A DNA stretch of 64,000 nt from Angiostrongylus vasorum (Eukaryota > Nematoda > Chromadorea > Rhabditida > Metastrongylidae). Position numbers and translations under genes: made by a program. The notes beneath the pieces were generated by a model that did not search any database, was not told the origin of the DNA, and saw only the letters and a list, made by a program, of their open reading frames with translations. Location: positions 62,001-126,000 of the forward strand of contig JADANN010000033.1 in the NCBI GenBank assembly GCA_018806985.1, in the 5' to 3' direction. Each line of letters begins with the position of its first letter. Positions within the stretch are counted from its first letter, which is position 1. Of the stretch, positions 46,836 through 57,592 are shown in pieces.

Positions 46836-48356
46836 CATATGCATGGCTTGTCTATTCAGGAGCTTATAGTCCTCCTAAAAGAGTGCTTAAACTGCTCGAT
46901 TTTTAGGTGATCTGGGAATTATTACGCACAAATTAGAGGGCCGCCAATGGGACAGCGGTTGGCACCAACTCTCGCCATTGCGTTCATGTCTAAAATAGAA
47001 GCCCCGTAATCGATCCCCGGCCGCTACTCTACTGCAGATATATAGACGATTGTTTTGTCATCTTCTCTACGCAGGAGGAGATGAACAAATGCTTTGAATT
47101 ATTGAATGATCAGCCTGAGCATATTAAATTAACCCGAGAGAAGCCGAAAGAGACCTGGGTTCCATTTCTTAACGTTCAAATCAACTTACCAAGTAGCGGT
47201 TATATGATAAAGTGGTACCGAAAACCAAGTAATAAAAACATCCCTGGATCATTTCCTCCCTTCCCACTCTTCAAAGTTTGTAATAAACATGTTTCGAACA
47301 GCCACTTCTATGTGCACAACCAGGGAACTAAAGGAAGAATCGCGCGACTTGGCTTTCGGCAAATAGCCATCTCCAATGGCTACGAAATAGTTACCGCACG
47401 AGATAAGTTTAGAAGGAGAGCGACGCGCACAGGCGAAACACATGGCCAAAAGAAAGCCCCGTTTATGACGCCTTTTATTAGCGATAAAGTAGGCGTAGCT
47501 ATTAAACGATGCTTAAGAAGGGCAGCTGTAGAGGAATCGGTAGCGATAGTTGAAATACCACCGGCTACTCTACGTCGTCAGTTAGCTCGCAACCGCCTGT
47601 ATGACCGTCTATGTGAAACAACAAATTACGTAATTTGCCCTTACAGCAGGGACGATGATTGCATGAGTTCAGGTACGATATACCTGATCTCTTGTAATGA
47701 TTTCGGAGATGGATATATCGGCGAAACGGGCAGACCTTTGTGTATCTGCATAAAAGAACACCTAACTGGCAAACGAAAACTAGGACAGAGTACCCCACTA
47801 GACACGCATAGGATAGAAAAACATAGCGGAGACGATTTTGAAGTTAAAGTCAATGTCCTCGCACAGATGATTAAAACACCAGCGCGAAAACTTCTTGAGG
47901 CTTTTTGGATAAATGCCAAGAAACTTACAATGAATAGCTGGGAGGAATGCCCAGCGGCAACAGGCGACCTGGCACCGTATGTTCGCATCAATTTCTGATG
48001 TGGGTGGTGCAGTCACCAACCATATGCAACTATAATCAGCTGTTCTATTCTTCCTCATTAGAAGTCACGAAAAAAGCGGTGAGTGTTTCGAGAAGCAGTT
48101 GATCATGTAATTAACATGGAGCTTTTCGTCTTTCTGTATGTGTTATTGAACCGTTTGCCCTAATAAAGTGTATACCAGTATACCTTTCCAGGCTCTGAAG
48201 AAGGCGATCCTGCCGAAAGGTCAGCTACTATTGTATTGTATTGTGTTTTTCTATGGAAGTAAATGTATGCTGTTTAACAACCTCGCGAATGCTGAACAAG
48301 AAAATGACGCATTCATATTCCAGTGCCGAGGTTAATATAAAGTCGATCCTGGGAAC
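46836..48356 (+). pseudogene. Penelope-like element, plus arm: RT core, YIDD box and GIY-YIG endonuclease
   Basis: The plus arm extends further 5' than the minus arm. It reads LSIQELIVLLKECLNCSIF, a TGA, SGNYYAQIRGPPMGQRLAPT, a TAA, then after a frame change YCRYIDDCFVIFST, the RT catalytic (Y)IDD box. From 47081 it is open for 305 residues: RT thumb, ISNGYEIVTARDKFRRRATR, a cysteine motif, then GDGYIGETGRPL (GIY-YIG) ending at TGA 47996-47998. The residue in the catalytic Arg position reads Cys (CICIKEH) where the other arm has Arg. The 3' region ends CCTGGGAAC at 48356, mirroring the start of the minus arm. Confidence 0.88.
48195..48218 (+). other. Hammerhead-ribozyme-like motif in PLE 3' region
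   Basis: CTGAAGA (48195-48201), then AGGCGATCCTGCC where GGC and GCC could form helix II, then GAAA (48215-48218). Same motif as in the opposite arm and in the third PLE copy near 56654-56678. Confidence 0.3.
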
Positions 48357-48477
48357 TGAAGTCATTTCATTACCGTAGGCACTGAAAGACAAACATTTTT
48401 TCAGGAAAGTTGTATACAGAGGGAAGTCGCCTAACAAAGTCACCATCTTAAATCACAGTGACTTCTATAGTTTTTAC

Positions 48478-48823
48478 GGACGCGGCTAAGAGATGCCGTG
48501 CAACAATACTCGTACGGTTCCTGGTTCAGTGCCGAACGAGGCAAATCAAGCCTGTCATCCCTCTGGGGGTCAGAGAAGTGGTAAAAGAGTCATATGGGAA
48601 GTTCGCTCCGATCCATACAGGCTGGTGACGACTGATCGGTGAGCTCTAGACCACGGCTATTCTAGGATTTCAGATAGAATCAACTTAATAAGGATTCAGC
48701 GGTATTCAGAAAGGGTTCCTTGGAATCCCGAAAACTTCGTTGATGATGGATGTGAGGAGACGAATCGAATGCAAGAAGTTCTGGGGGTACAGCGTGTGGT
48801 CCCGAGCCACGTAAAATAAATAA
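48478..48823 (+). mobile_element. SINE family C copy
   Basis: ACGCGGCTAAGAGATGCCGT and GTACGGTTCCTGGTTCAGT head, CCTCTGGGGGTCAGAGAAGT body, CGTAAAATAAATAAAG tail. Flanks GTTTTTACG / GGTTTTACG may be an eroded duplication. Confidence 0.7.
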
Positions 48824-49335
48824 AGTATGGTTTTACGCTGTTCTAGCAACGTTCGAACCAGATGGCCGGACATTGAATGATTGCTTGGAAATTCAGGTGT
48901 ACTGCATTACAACAAGTAATCGTCCATCCAGAAATCCTATTGCCATGAAATTTGCGAACAAAAAAGTGCACCATTATTTGCTCGCTGCTGTGTAAATAAA
49001 TTGGGTAGAAGTACAATATTTAGAGAAATAAGTGAGTGCTGCTTACACTGGATAGATTGAACTGCCGATGGATTGGCCGATCGATCGAATCCAATCAATA
49101 ACTCGATCGTGTTTCGCAGCGAAAATTAGATATGTTCGGCCTTCGTGTGTGTTCTTCACACTCATTCAACAGTTAAAAGAGCTTACAATATTCCATTCTA
49201 TAGAAAGCAACAGGAAGCTATCATGTAGTAATGCGTTATTGAATCGTAGGAACCGTGCACAAATGTGAGAGCTCTGACCCGTTCCTTATGAATTCCTTTC
49301 CTTTTTTCTTTTTTTAACCACTGCATTTCAGAACT

Positions 49336-49672
49336 TCCAACGGTTTACCGCCTCATTGTGGCTGGGAGGTGCCCCAGGGTATCGCGCTGTGATATACAGC
49401 GGGGAACCAACCCCCCAGCAAGGCCTCTCAAGATGAGAAGGAGCTCGGCGTTTCCACCAGGGACTCCAGTTGAGAGTAAACCAGTGGTAGTAAATCTCCC
49501 TCTGATCCACAAGGCTGGCGACTGCCTGTGGTAGCGACGACTTAGGGCGCACTTTGGCCCTGACTGACCTTTGGACTTTAGGAGGCCACAGTGGCTGAAC
49601 TAGCAAATCTCCGAAGAAATGGAAAGGGGTCCCAAACACTCGGTGAAGATGGACCATCGAAGTATTCAAGTA
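49336..49672 (+). mobile_element. SINE family B copy
   Basis: GGTTTACCGCCTCATTGTGG head, TCGCGCTGTGATATACAGCG and GGGAACCAACCCCCC tRNA-like part, CTCCCTCTGATCCACAAGGC body. The 3' end GATGGACCATCGAAGTATTC matches the copy at 18996. Confidence 0.8.
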
Positions 49673-50012
49673 GGTAGATTTATACAGGACATCGCGCTAT
49701 CTACCCTGTTAAATTTACCAAACCTTTCAGACAGATCAACTAGTATTGTAGAATTTTGTCCGATCAGTTAAGTGCAACACGCTTTGTCGTCAATTAAAGC
49801 GTTGCTGCCGTACCGCGCTCAATTACAGTGAAATCGACGCCTAAATTCAAACAATGTGCGGTGGACGAATTTCGTAACCAGTTCGGGTATCACTCATCAA
49901 TTTTATTTCCTACATTATTCACTACTTGTTTAGTGGTTTTGTTCATTCTCTGACTCACCATGCCTAACTTGGACATCTAGTGCCAAATTATTGATTGGAA
50001 GTGGTTCCTTAC

Positions 50013-50128
50013 AGCGTCCTTAAGTCTCAAATTATGTTAATAGCATCCTTAGGTTTCGAGGTATATCAGTAGCGTCCTTAAGTCTTAATTTATACCAATA
50101 GCGTCCTTAAGTTTCAAGTTGTGTTAAT
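50013..50128. repeat. 29-bp tandem repeat, four units
   Basis: Units begin at 50013, 50042, 50071 and 50100, each starting AGCGTCCTTAAGT or AGCATCCTTAGGT. Units differ by several bases, so the array is older than the 54-bp array at 17287. Confidence 0.85.
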
Positions 50129-50533
50129 GACGAAACGATTGAACATCTTTCCTAGTCATGTCGTTCGTCCACTTGCTTGGACTAACCATAATTCAGCTTT
50201 TACGTTCATCTCTTGTCGATTTTACTAAGGTATGGTACAGGATACGAAGCGCTCATTTCGTAACTTATGCTGTGCCTTGCCTTCCATAAGTTCCATCTTA
50301 GGTTTCCTTTATACCTCATACATTTCTATTCAACCACTCCCCCTTCAAGAGTTTTGCTTTCCATTGCCACAGTGCAGTTTTTAACTTCTAGGGATGGATC
50401 TGCTCATTATGGCATCCAGTTCTATGCTGTGATGACTAGAAGTCATTGCCGTTGTTAGCGGCGTAAAACAGATCTTGACTATTATCCTTAACTTATTATT
50501 GCCTATTAACTATTACTTAAAGGCTGGAGGTAT

Positions 50534-50808
50534 GGGCGTTTGTGGTGCAGTAGTTGGATATACCCTACAATACACATGGGATCGATTCTCGCACCCGTGC
50601 CCCACCAAGCCTTCCATCCCTCCGGAGTAGGCAAATTGATATTAGACTTGTCTGGAAGGATAGTAGGACTGGCTCGATACATCGGTAGGCCACCGCGAGG
50701 CATTGTGAAAGCTAAATATGCATTCAGTCATCTCCAACGATGCTACGAATGGCGTCGAATGCATGGTGCACCCCTAAGGGATTGATCAACGTCGACAGCT
50801 TTATCCTT
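50534..50808 (+). mobile_element. SINE family A copy
   Basis: GCGTTTGTGGTGCAGTAGTT and GGGATCGATTCTCGCACC head, TTAGACTTGTCTGGAAGGAT body, GATTGATCAACGTCGACAGC tail. Confidence 0.85.
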
Positions 50809-51079
50809 TTAACTTTTAGTTTGGTTTTTAACTAATTTATTAGCTTCATCTTCTATGTAAATGGCTTTTGAACTGATTCTAGAGATATTATCATCCATTC
50901 ATTCCGTAGGAACTGGTTGATTGAACAATCTTCCACGGCACATCTATTGATTCCACATGGAAGAGAGTATGTGAAGGTCTCATTTTGCTGGGCGGCTGTC
51001 GATTTCTGTTTTACGACTGTTTTTCTGACAGTCTTGAGAAATGGGCAGCGTAACTTCAGTGTGGGATTTTCTTTGGGTT

Positions 51080-51610
51080 CTGGATCACATTCCTTGCAGT
51101 CTCTGTTCCGTTATCGTTTTTTTGATTGGCCCTCTTTTCCAGTGAATCGACTGCTTCCTGGAATTTTTGCCATCACTTGCAAAGATTCTGCACAATTTTA
51201 TTAGTTTGCCGATTGTGAAAGTGTCAACTGTACTCTGGAAATATCTGTTTGCTCTCGGATAGCTGTTAGACTGTTTCCGTTCTGTCATGGACACTATGGA
51301 GTGTACGTCTCAGAGTATCTACTTTGATCGGTTTGAAGACTTCCGAACTGCGAAAGCTTTTCGTTTTTCCTCCAGAGTATTTCGTATCAGAGTCAGAACC
51401 AATTTCCTGTTTGAAATGTTTTTAGGAAGGTTTGAAGTGATAGGGATAGAAGCGGCGAGTTTAACAATACAATCCCTCATCGTCTAGAGAAGTGCATGTT
51501 TCCTACAACTAGTGCTTCTAATCAGTTTTATATCGTCGATGGTTTTTTCTTGTACCGTTAAGCTGATGTTCCTGATGTTGATCGTTCCTCAGTTTGAATT
51601 GCAATGAGTG
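51080..51610 (-). other. Minus-strand coding-like block, origin unknown
   Basis: Two minus-frame pieces look like genuine protein sequence: one with CIVKLAASIPITSNLPKNIS followed by LVLTLIRNTLEEKRKAFAV (51330-51490), one with FQEAVDSLEKRANQKND (51090-51170). Stops and a frame change separate them. Charge and helix content would suit a retroelement gag, but I cannot name a family. Confidence 0.3.
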
Positions 51611-51799
51611 TTCGGCCGTCCGTCCGTCGAAAGTCGCCATCTTCCGTGTGGAATATTTGTGTCCAAATCAATAGAAAGGCCAGAGTTTAACATTAGTGAC
51701 AGTTCATTTACTCTCATACTTTTTACTAGTAAGCACAGAATACCTTCAAATGTATTGAGAATTATTTGCTTTGCAACCGTTTTCAGAAGTTATCTGCCC

Positions 51800-52073
51800 T
51801 GGCGCCTGTAGTGCAGTGGTTGGAGCGTGCTGCATTTGCATGTGGGATTGATTCCCGCGCCCTAGGCTCACCAAGTTCTCCATGCTTCCGGGGTCGGTAA
51901 AATTGGTACCAGAGTTGTCTGGGAGGATAGCAGCACTGGCTTGATACATCGGTAGTCCACCGCTAGTCATTGTAAAGGCCAGATATGCATTCGGTCACGT
52001 TCAGCGATTCTTAATGAAGTCGAATGCATGGCGCATCCTTCATGGATTCATCAACGCCGGGAACGTTATCCTT
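51800..52073 (+). mobile_element. SINE family A copy, near complete
   Basis: GGCGCCTGTAGTGCAGTGGT and GGGATTGATTCCCGCGCC head, GAGTTGTCTGGGAGGATAGC body, CGATTCTTAATGAAGTCGAA and CATCAACGCCGGGAACGTTA tail. One of the best-preserved copies. Confidence 0.88.
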
Positions 52074-52127
52074 TACTTTATTTCTCCAGGTACATCAGTT
52101 GTCTGATATTAGAGTATCTTCAAATAA

Positions 52128-52335
52128 AACTAGCTGGGCGAAAAGCAGAACGAAAAGATCCGCATGGTGTGGTGGTGAACGCATTAGCTCATGGAAAGGG
52201 TAATAGCGTGTTCGATCCCCACCGAGAAACCTGCGGTCAGGAGTTTTGCAAATATCGCAGCATCATTGGGGGTTCTATCTCACATAATACCCTGCCGTGG
52301 ACAATTGTAATAGGCAGTAAGTAAGAAGTTGACAT
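52128..52335 (+). mobile_element. SINE family D copy upstream of the PRAF-like gene
   Basis: CGCATGGTGTGGTGGTGAAC head, GTTCGATCCCCACCG B box, CCTGCGGTCAGGAGTTTTGC and ATCGCAGCATCATTGGGG 3' part. It ends about 140 bp before the PRAF-like start codon. Confidence 0.75.
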
Positions 52336-52465
52336 AATGTTCAAGTTTTTTCCGTCTCGATGCTAACGATTCATGGTCGATGCGCTTTCCTCTGTGTAGA
52401 AGTTGTAGAAGTACTTGCGGTGTTTTACCACCATGATAAAGTAGTAAGCATATTAAAGTGAAAGA

Positions 52466-52471
52466 TTTCAG
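52466..52471 (+). promoter_or_regulatory. Probable spliced-leader trans-splice acceptor
   Basis: TTTCAG ends two bases before the ATG at 52473. In nematodes this placement usually marks trans-splicing of a leader, giving an almost leaderless gene-specific 5' UTR. Confidence 0.5.
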
Positions 52472-52472
52472 T

Positions 52473-55400
52473 ATGTCGGAGAACGCACTACCACCGATAG
52501 AAACGCCGTTTCGTCTTGGAAGTGGTGTAGAGTTGCCACCGTTTCGTACAGTGAACGATTTCATTCTCGGAAAGGCACGCTTTGAGGTTCGTTTCTCATT
52601 TAAATTGTACGTTAAGGTCATGTATTAAAGGGTTATAATCTTTCGGCGCTGATAAATCCCTTAATGATGTTCCGTGCATTTGACTGTATGACTGTATTCG
52701 TAGAATCATAGATTAACGAATTCCCGTCTAGCCTCTGCCATGACGTGAGCGGACTTACGGATATGTCGAGTCATTGTTTTATCCTCCCAGATAGGAGTCT
52801 AATACCCGTTTACCAAACCCAGAGGGATGAAGGGCTCTTGTTCTTCCTTAGAGGTATGACTGACCAAAAGTGTTTTGCAGAGCATCTCTAGCCCACTGAG
52901 CTACAAGGATCTCTTTTGTTACCCTGTTTCACCTTCCAATTCGTTAGTGTCTGTTTTTCAACGTTAACGATGTCATATTAGAGAAGTCTTCTATTCACCG
53001 CAACGTTCTCCTATTGTTTGGGTGAAGGTCTTGTTTTGAAGCAGGAAAGAGTGTGTGCGTGTGCGTGCTACATCGTTGATATGCGGGAACGGTGTTCCCG
53101 AATCGTCAAAAATCGAGATGTTTTGGATTGGCTTTCCATTTGGTTTGGTTTTTTGGAACTAGTCTTCTTAACCATTCATTTTTCATATTCAATTCCAGCT
53201 TCCCCCTTACAACGATTTACAACGATGGAATAATCGCATCATATCCAATCTCCTCTATTACCAAACAAACTATTTTGCTTTCTTTGCTCTTCTCTTTATT
53301 ATACAAAGCTTCTTCAACTCGCAGGTAAACGTCGTTCTACGGATATTCTTATAGCTCTTTTTATTAGGACATTCATAAAGGAACTTTAGAATATGGCATT
53401 CCAGGATTTGGCTCTAGGATTGTCTGCTGTTTTAGTTGTGGCAGGTGTGGTGGTCTTTGCGATTTCGGATAACCCATCATTTTATCAGGTATAAATTTAC
53501 AAAATTATATACCATCTGAAGTGTTGCCCTTTTCACTGTTTTGTCCATTGCTATACGCAAAGCAGGTGGCTTGCTTCAGTATAGTGAAATATGGCGAATA
53601 TGATAAGAACTGTTCGAATGCCAAATTCCTAATTTCTTCTGGTAACTTTTTATAACTATAAACATGCTGAGGTATTTGCAAAACTCCGGACCGCAGCTCT
53701 CAGCTGTGGGCAACGAGCATGCTAGTACTCTTTCCAGGGTTAACGCGTTCACCCCCACACCACGCAGGTCCTTCGTTTCGCCTGTCTTTCAGCTAGTTTT
53801 CTATCTACGTCTATCAGCAATAGCCAGCATTTCACATAAAACCTGTGTTGAAAAGTTCTAGTAGGCAGCAGTTTAAAAAAAAACTTTAACTTTTTATATT
53901 TTCGTATCTCTTGTTTGGAGAGAGATTAGGATTTGGCCTACTAAAAAGAGCTATGGCTTTGGAGGGAAAATCTTCCTATCTCATGATTAATCCATAGTTT
54001 TGTTTGTCTCCATTTAAGAAAAATTGTGGCTCTATCTTACTTACCATTAAAAGTTTCTGTGTTGCTATTGCTTGACGAAATTACGAAGTATTGATATACG
54101 TCCATGGGAAAGTTTTCCTTTCCTGTTTCAAAATGATTGTGCCCTATCGGCGCTGATGGAATGTGCCACCAGCATGGGGGATTCAGGCCACCATTAATGC
54201 TAAACATTTAGTGACTTTAACAAACATAACATTTAGTAACATCATTTACTTAGACGCAGCTGAGAGAAGGGCGAAACGAAGAAACTCATAGTGTGGTGGT
54301 GAACTCGTTAGCCCCCGGAAAGTGTAATAGCGAGGTTCGGTTCCAACCGCAGACACCTGCGGTCCTGAGTTTTGTAAATATCTCAGCAATATTGTGGTTG
54401 TATTTAACATCATACCTTGCTATGGAAAAAGAATGGGAAGTAAAGAAATGACCACATTAACATTTAGCATTTGTTTTTGGAATAGCTGTTTCTTTGCTCC
54501 AGTCAATTACTTCGTTATAAGAGCAGCAATCATATTAAATTCCTCGGTAAATCAATAAATCAATACACTTATAACCAATGAAGTGGACTTTGCAGCTTTT
54601 CTCGTTATATATGGAAACGACTTCTTTAACAAGAGTATGAATTCTTAATCGTGCCGTTGTTCAGACTCGCCGTGATCATCCATTGATAACACTTGGTGCG
54701 ATAATCCTCGCCTGTTACTTTTTTATACAAGTACTGCCCTCGGTCCTTACGGTACTATTCAGGTATCCATTGCTAGTACCATCTTTTGTTCTGTGGGTTT
54801 AGTCGTTTCGTTTTCTTTTATAATTCATATCGTTTTGCTTTTTAAGCATTCTACTTCCCTGTGTTCTTCATTCTGTGCCATGCGTCAATTCGTCTTCGTG
54901 ACTTTATGTCTAAAGTCACCCAGACTGCTGAGAAGTAAGTATTTCGTAGAAATCACGTCAATTTATCTAAACAGGACGTTTCTATCTCTCCATCTCTCTC
55001 TCCTTCTCTCTTACTGCTTCTAGTGTTCTTACTACGTTTTTCTTGGGGCTTTCTTTCCGTTAAGGAGACGATTTGTGATCTTGGCAAAAGCAAATGATGG
55101 GCCTAGGCTGCAAAGGCGTTTCTTCCTTTCATTGGGACCGATTTTTTTTCTTGATAACGAATTTATTTATGGGGTGATTTGCGAAGCCCTATTAATTACA
55201 GGGCGAATTCGTTCGCGCCATATGTTTCTAAAGACGTTTGGAAATGAATCATGTTTATCGCAGAAATTTTGTTTACTCTGCGGTATGTTTGTTCAGCATA
55301 GTCCACTACCGCCTATGACAGTTCTCATCTTTGTAAGAGATTTGATCCTACTATAAAGCCATTTTTATAGGAGTCGAGAAGTTCGTTTCTTTTTCCAATC

Positions 55401-56224
55401 ACATTGATTTCATGATTTCTTGTAAGGGCTAAGTATCTGCTTTGTCCTCCATAACTGTTTACTACTGATTAGTTTCTTGTTTACTTTTGATCCAACTGTT
55501 AGTTTCTGGATTGTACATGTGAAACACTGCTTCATTATCCTTCAAAGCGCTTTCACATTAATTCCAATCAAAGGAAATTCATTTCGTATGTGTTCAATGT
55601 ACGTCATTCGCTACTCCGTCTGATTTGCCTCTCTTGGTTTCTTGACGTATCCTAGTACTGTCATTCCTCATTCCAGTAACTTTCCCACATTATTTTTTCT
55701 GTTGCGAACCCATTGTGGATTCAGAGATTGGCGATTTTTCAAATTTTCTAGGTTCGGATTACGCACGACAGTGATGGGACGCATTCTAAACATTTGTGGA
55801 ATCACAGTAAAGACATAAGCGATGTCTGCGATGGAGTTTGTACGAAGTAGCCTACATCTCCAATTGACTACTAAGGAAAACTGTCCATACAGACCGGTCT
55901 TTTTCTGTGTGTTACCATTTTGTTTTGACGTGCTGAAGTTCACTACCCGTTAACCATTTTTTCGCATTCTTCATGTACCCTACCTATTTTTATGATTCAC
56001 ATATGTTACTATCATGTAGCGTTAGCTTTAGAAATCCCCAAGGTGTATCTCCAATGTAGCGTAATTTTTTATGGGCCCATATCTACGAAGTTCTGTTCCT
56101 GATCGTTTTTCTCTAATCAGATATTACACTTTCCCATTCCGTTTTCAATTTGTTAATGGATTACTCATGGAAGTATTTTTATTCGTTTCCAATTAGGTTT
56201 GTTGATAAAACATGTGAGAAACTG
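52473..56224 (+). CDS. PRA1-family (PRAF2/ARL6IP5-like) ER/Golgi membrane protein
   Basis: PRA1-family proteins are small four-helix membrane proteins of the ER/Golgi that bind prenylated Rab GTPases or regulate vesicle traffic. Exons: 52473-52586, 53199-53324, 53390-53488, 54665-54762, 54847-54934 and probably 56197-56224. Landmarks: LPPFRTVNDFILGKARFE (exon 1), the signature NNRIISNLLYYQTNYF and first hydrophobic hairpin (exon 2), a second hydrophobic segment (exon 3), RRDHPLITLGAIILACYF (exon 4), and FFILCHASIRLRDFMSKV (exon 5). Phases agree, except that exon 5 carries one extra T after CTTCCC relative to the family frame and would otherwise stop early. Exon 6 (FVDKTCEKL) has good splice sites and phase but no homology support. 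The final exon was not identified with confidence. Introns hold family A and D SINEs. Confidence 0.85.
52630..52912 (-). mobile_element. SINE family A copy in PRAF-like intron 1
   Basis: Tail TTATAATCTTTCGGCGCTGA, body CCAGATAGGAGTCTAATACC, head with CACTGAGCTACAAGG. Diverged. Confidence 0.6.
53648..53875 (-). mobile_element. SINE family D copy in PRAF-like intron 3
   Basis: ATGCTGAGGTATTTGCAAAA, GACCGCAGCTCTCAGCTGTG, and GTTCACCCCCACACCACGCA in reverse complement of family D. Confidence 0.7.
54242..54462 (+). mobile_element. SINE family D copy in PRAF-like intron 3
   Basis: ATAGTGTGGTGGTGAACTCG (A box) and GGTTCGGTTCC (B box), then CCGCAGACACCTGCGG and GAGTTTTGTAAATATCTCAG, ending in the family 3' tail. 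Confidence 0.75.
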
Positions 56225-56402
56225 GTAAGGTGCGCACTGGACTTATTTTCATCTTCTAGAGTGGCGCTTCTAATCTCTTCGCCGAGAGATGAGGACTCTT
56301 CAAAAGAATGTTCTTCGTTGATCATGACTTCTGTTCCACCCGAAACAGATTTAGTTGGTAGGGTTTGTTCAGCGATGTCCTCACTCCTACTAAGCTTATG
56401 GG
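55668..56402 (-). other. Minus-strand coding-like pieces antisense to the PRAF-like 3' region
   Basis: A 91-codon frame (55668-55943; VTRNP-like content, VVNWRCRLLRTNSIADIAYV) and an acidic frame at ~56165-56402 (EHSFEESSSLGEEIRSATLE) look protein-like. No splice pair, known motif or terminal repeat ties them together. Retroelement gag remains are my best guess. Confidence 0.25.
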
Positions 56403-56516
56403 TGGGGATTTAAAGTGTTCGCAGGAACTACTATGCTATGCATGAAGATTCTGTGCATTCCTGAAAGGGAAATACGTAGTGGCAAATCCTTCGTTTTATC
56501 CCATGTCCTTGTAACA

Positions 56517-57592
56517 GTTCCCAGGATCGACTTTCTATTAACCTCGGCATAAGAATATGAATGCGTCATTTTCTTGTTCAGCAATCGCGAGGTTGTTAAA
56601 CAGCATACATTTACTTCCATAGACAAACACAGCACAGTACAACATTAGCTGACGTTTCGGCAGAATCGCCTTCTACAGACCCTGGAAGGGTATACTGATA
56701 TACAATTTACTAGGCCAAACGCTTCAATAACACAAAAAGGACGAGAAACTCCATGGTAATTACATGACCAACAGCTTCTCGAAACACTCACCGCTTTTTT
56801 CGTGACTTCCAATGAGGAAGATTAGAACAGTTGACTATGGTCACATAAGGTTGATGACTGCACCATCCCACATCAGAAATTGATGCGAACATACGGGGTC
56901 AGGGTCGCGTATGACCTCTGGGCATTCCTCCCAGCTATTCATTGTAGGTTTCTTGGCATTTATCCAAAAAGCCTCAAGAAGTTTTTCGCGCTGGTGTTTT
57001 AGTCTCCTGTGCAAGGACATTGACTTTAACTTCAAAATCGTCTCCGCTATGCTTTTGTATCCTATGCGTGCCTAGTGGGGTACTTTGTCTTAGTTTTCGT
57101 TTGCCATCTAGGGTATTCTTTTATGCGGATACACAAAGGTCTGCCCGTTTCGCCAATATATTCATCTCCGCAATTATTACAAGAGATCAGGTATATCGTA
57201 CCTGAATTCATGCAATCACCGTCCCTGCCTTAAGGGCAAATTATGCAATTTGTTCATTCATTAGGCAGTCATACAGGCGGTTACTAACTAAATAACTGAC
57301 GACATAGAGTATCCGGTGGTGCTTCAGCTATCGCTGTCGATTCCTCTAGACCTGCCTTTCTTGAGCATCGTTTAATAGCTACGCTTACTTCATCGCTAAT
57401 GAAGGGCAACATAAACAGGAGTTTCTTTCTGGCCAAGTGTTTCGCTTGCGCGTCGCTCTCATTCTAAACATCTCGTGCGGTAACTATTTCGTAGCCATTG
57501 GAGATGGTTAATTGCCGAGCCAAGTCGCGCGATTCTTCCTTTAGTTCCCTGGTTGTGCACATAGAGGTGGCTGTTCGAAACATGTTTGTCAC
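56517..57592 (-). pseudogene. Third PLE copy, minus arm of a second fold-back
   Basis: Starts with the same GTTCCCAGGATCGA terminus as 45568 and carries the 3' region, GIY-YIG endonuclease and linker on minus (CIRIKE context, EECPEVI near 56915, NGYEIVTA near 57490). Several indels. It breaks at 57592, within the linker between RT and the cysteine motif. Confidence 0.8.

Noticed and set aside
49060..49270. 66-codon plus frame
   Set aside because: No motif, splice or poly(A) support in AT-rich DNA.
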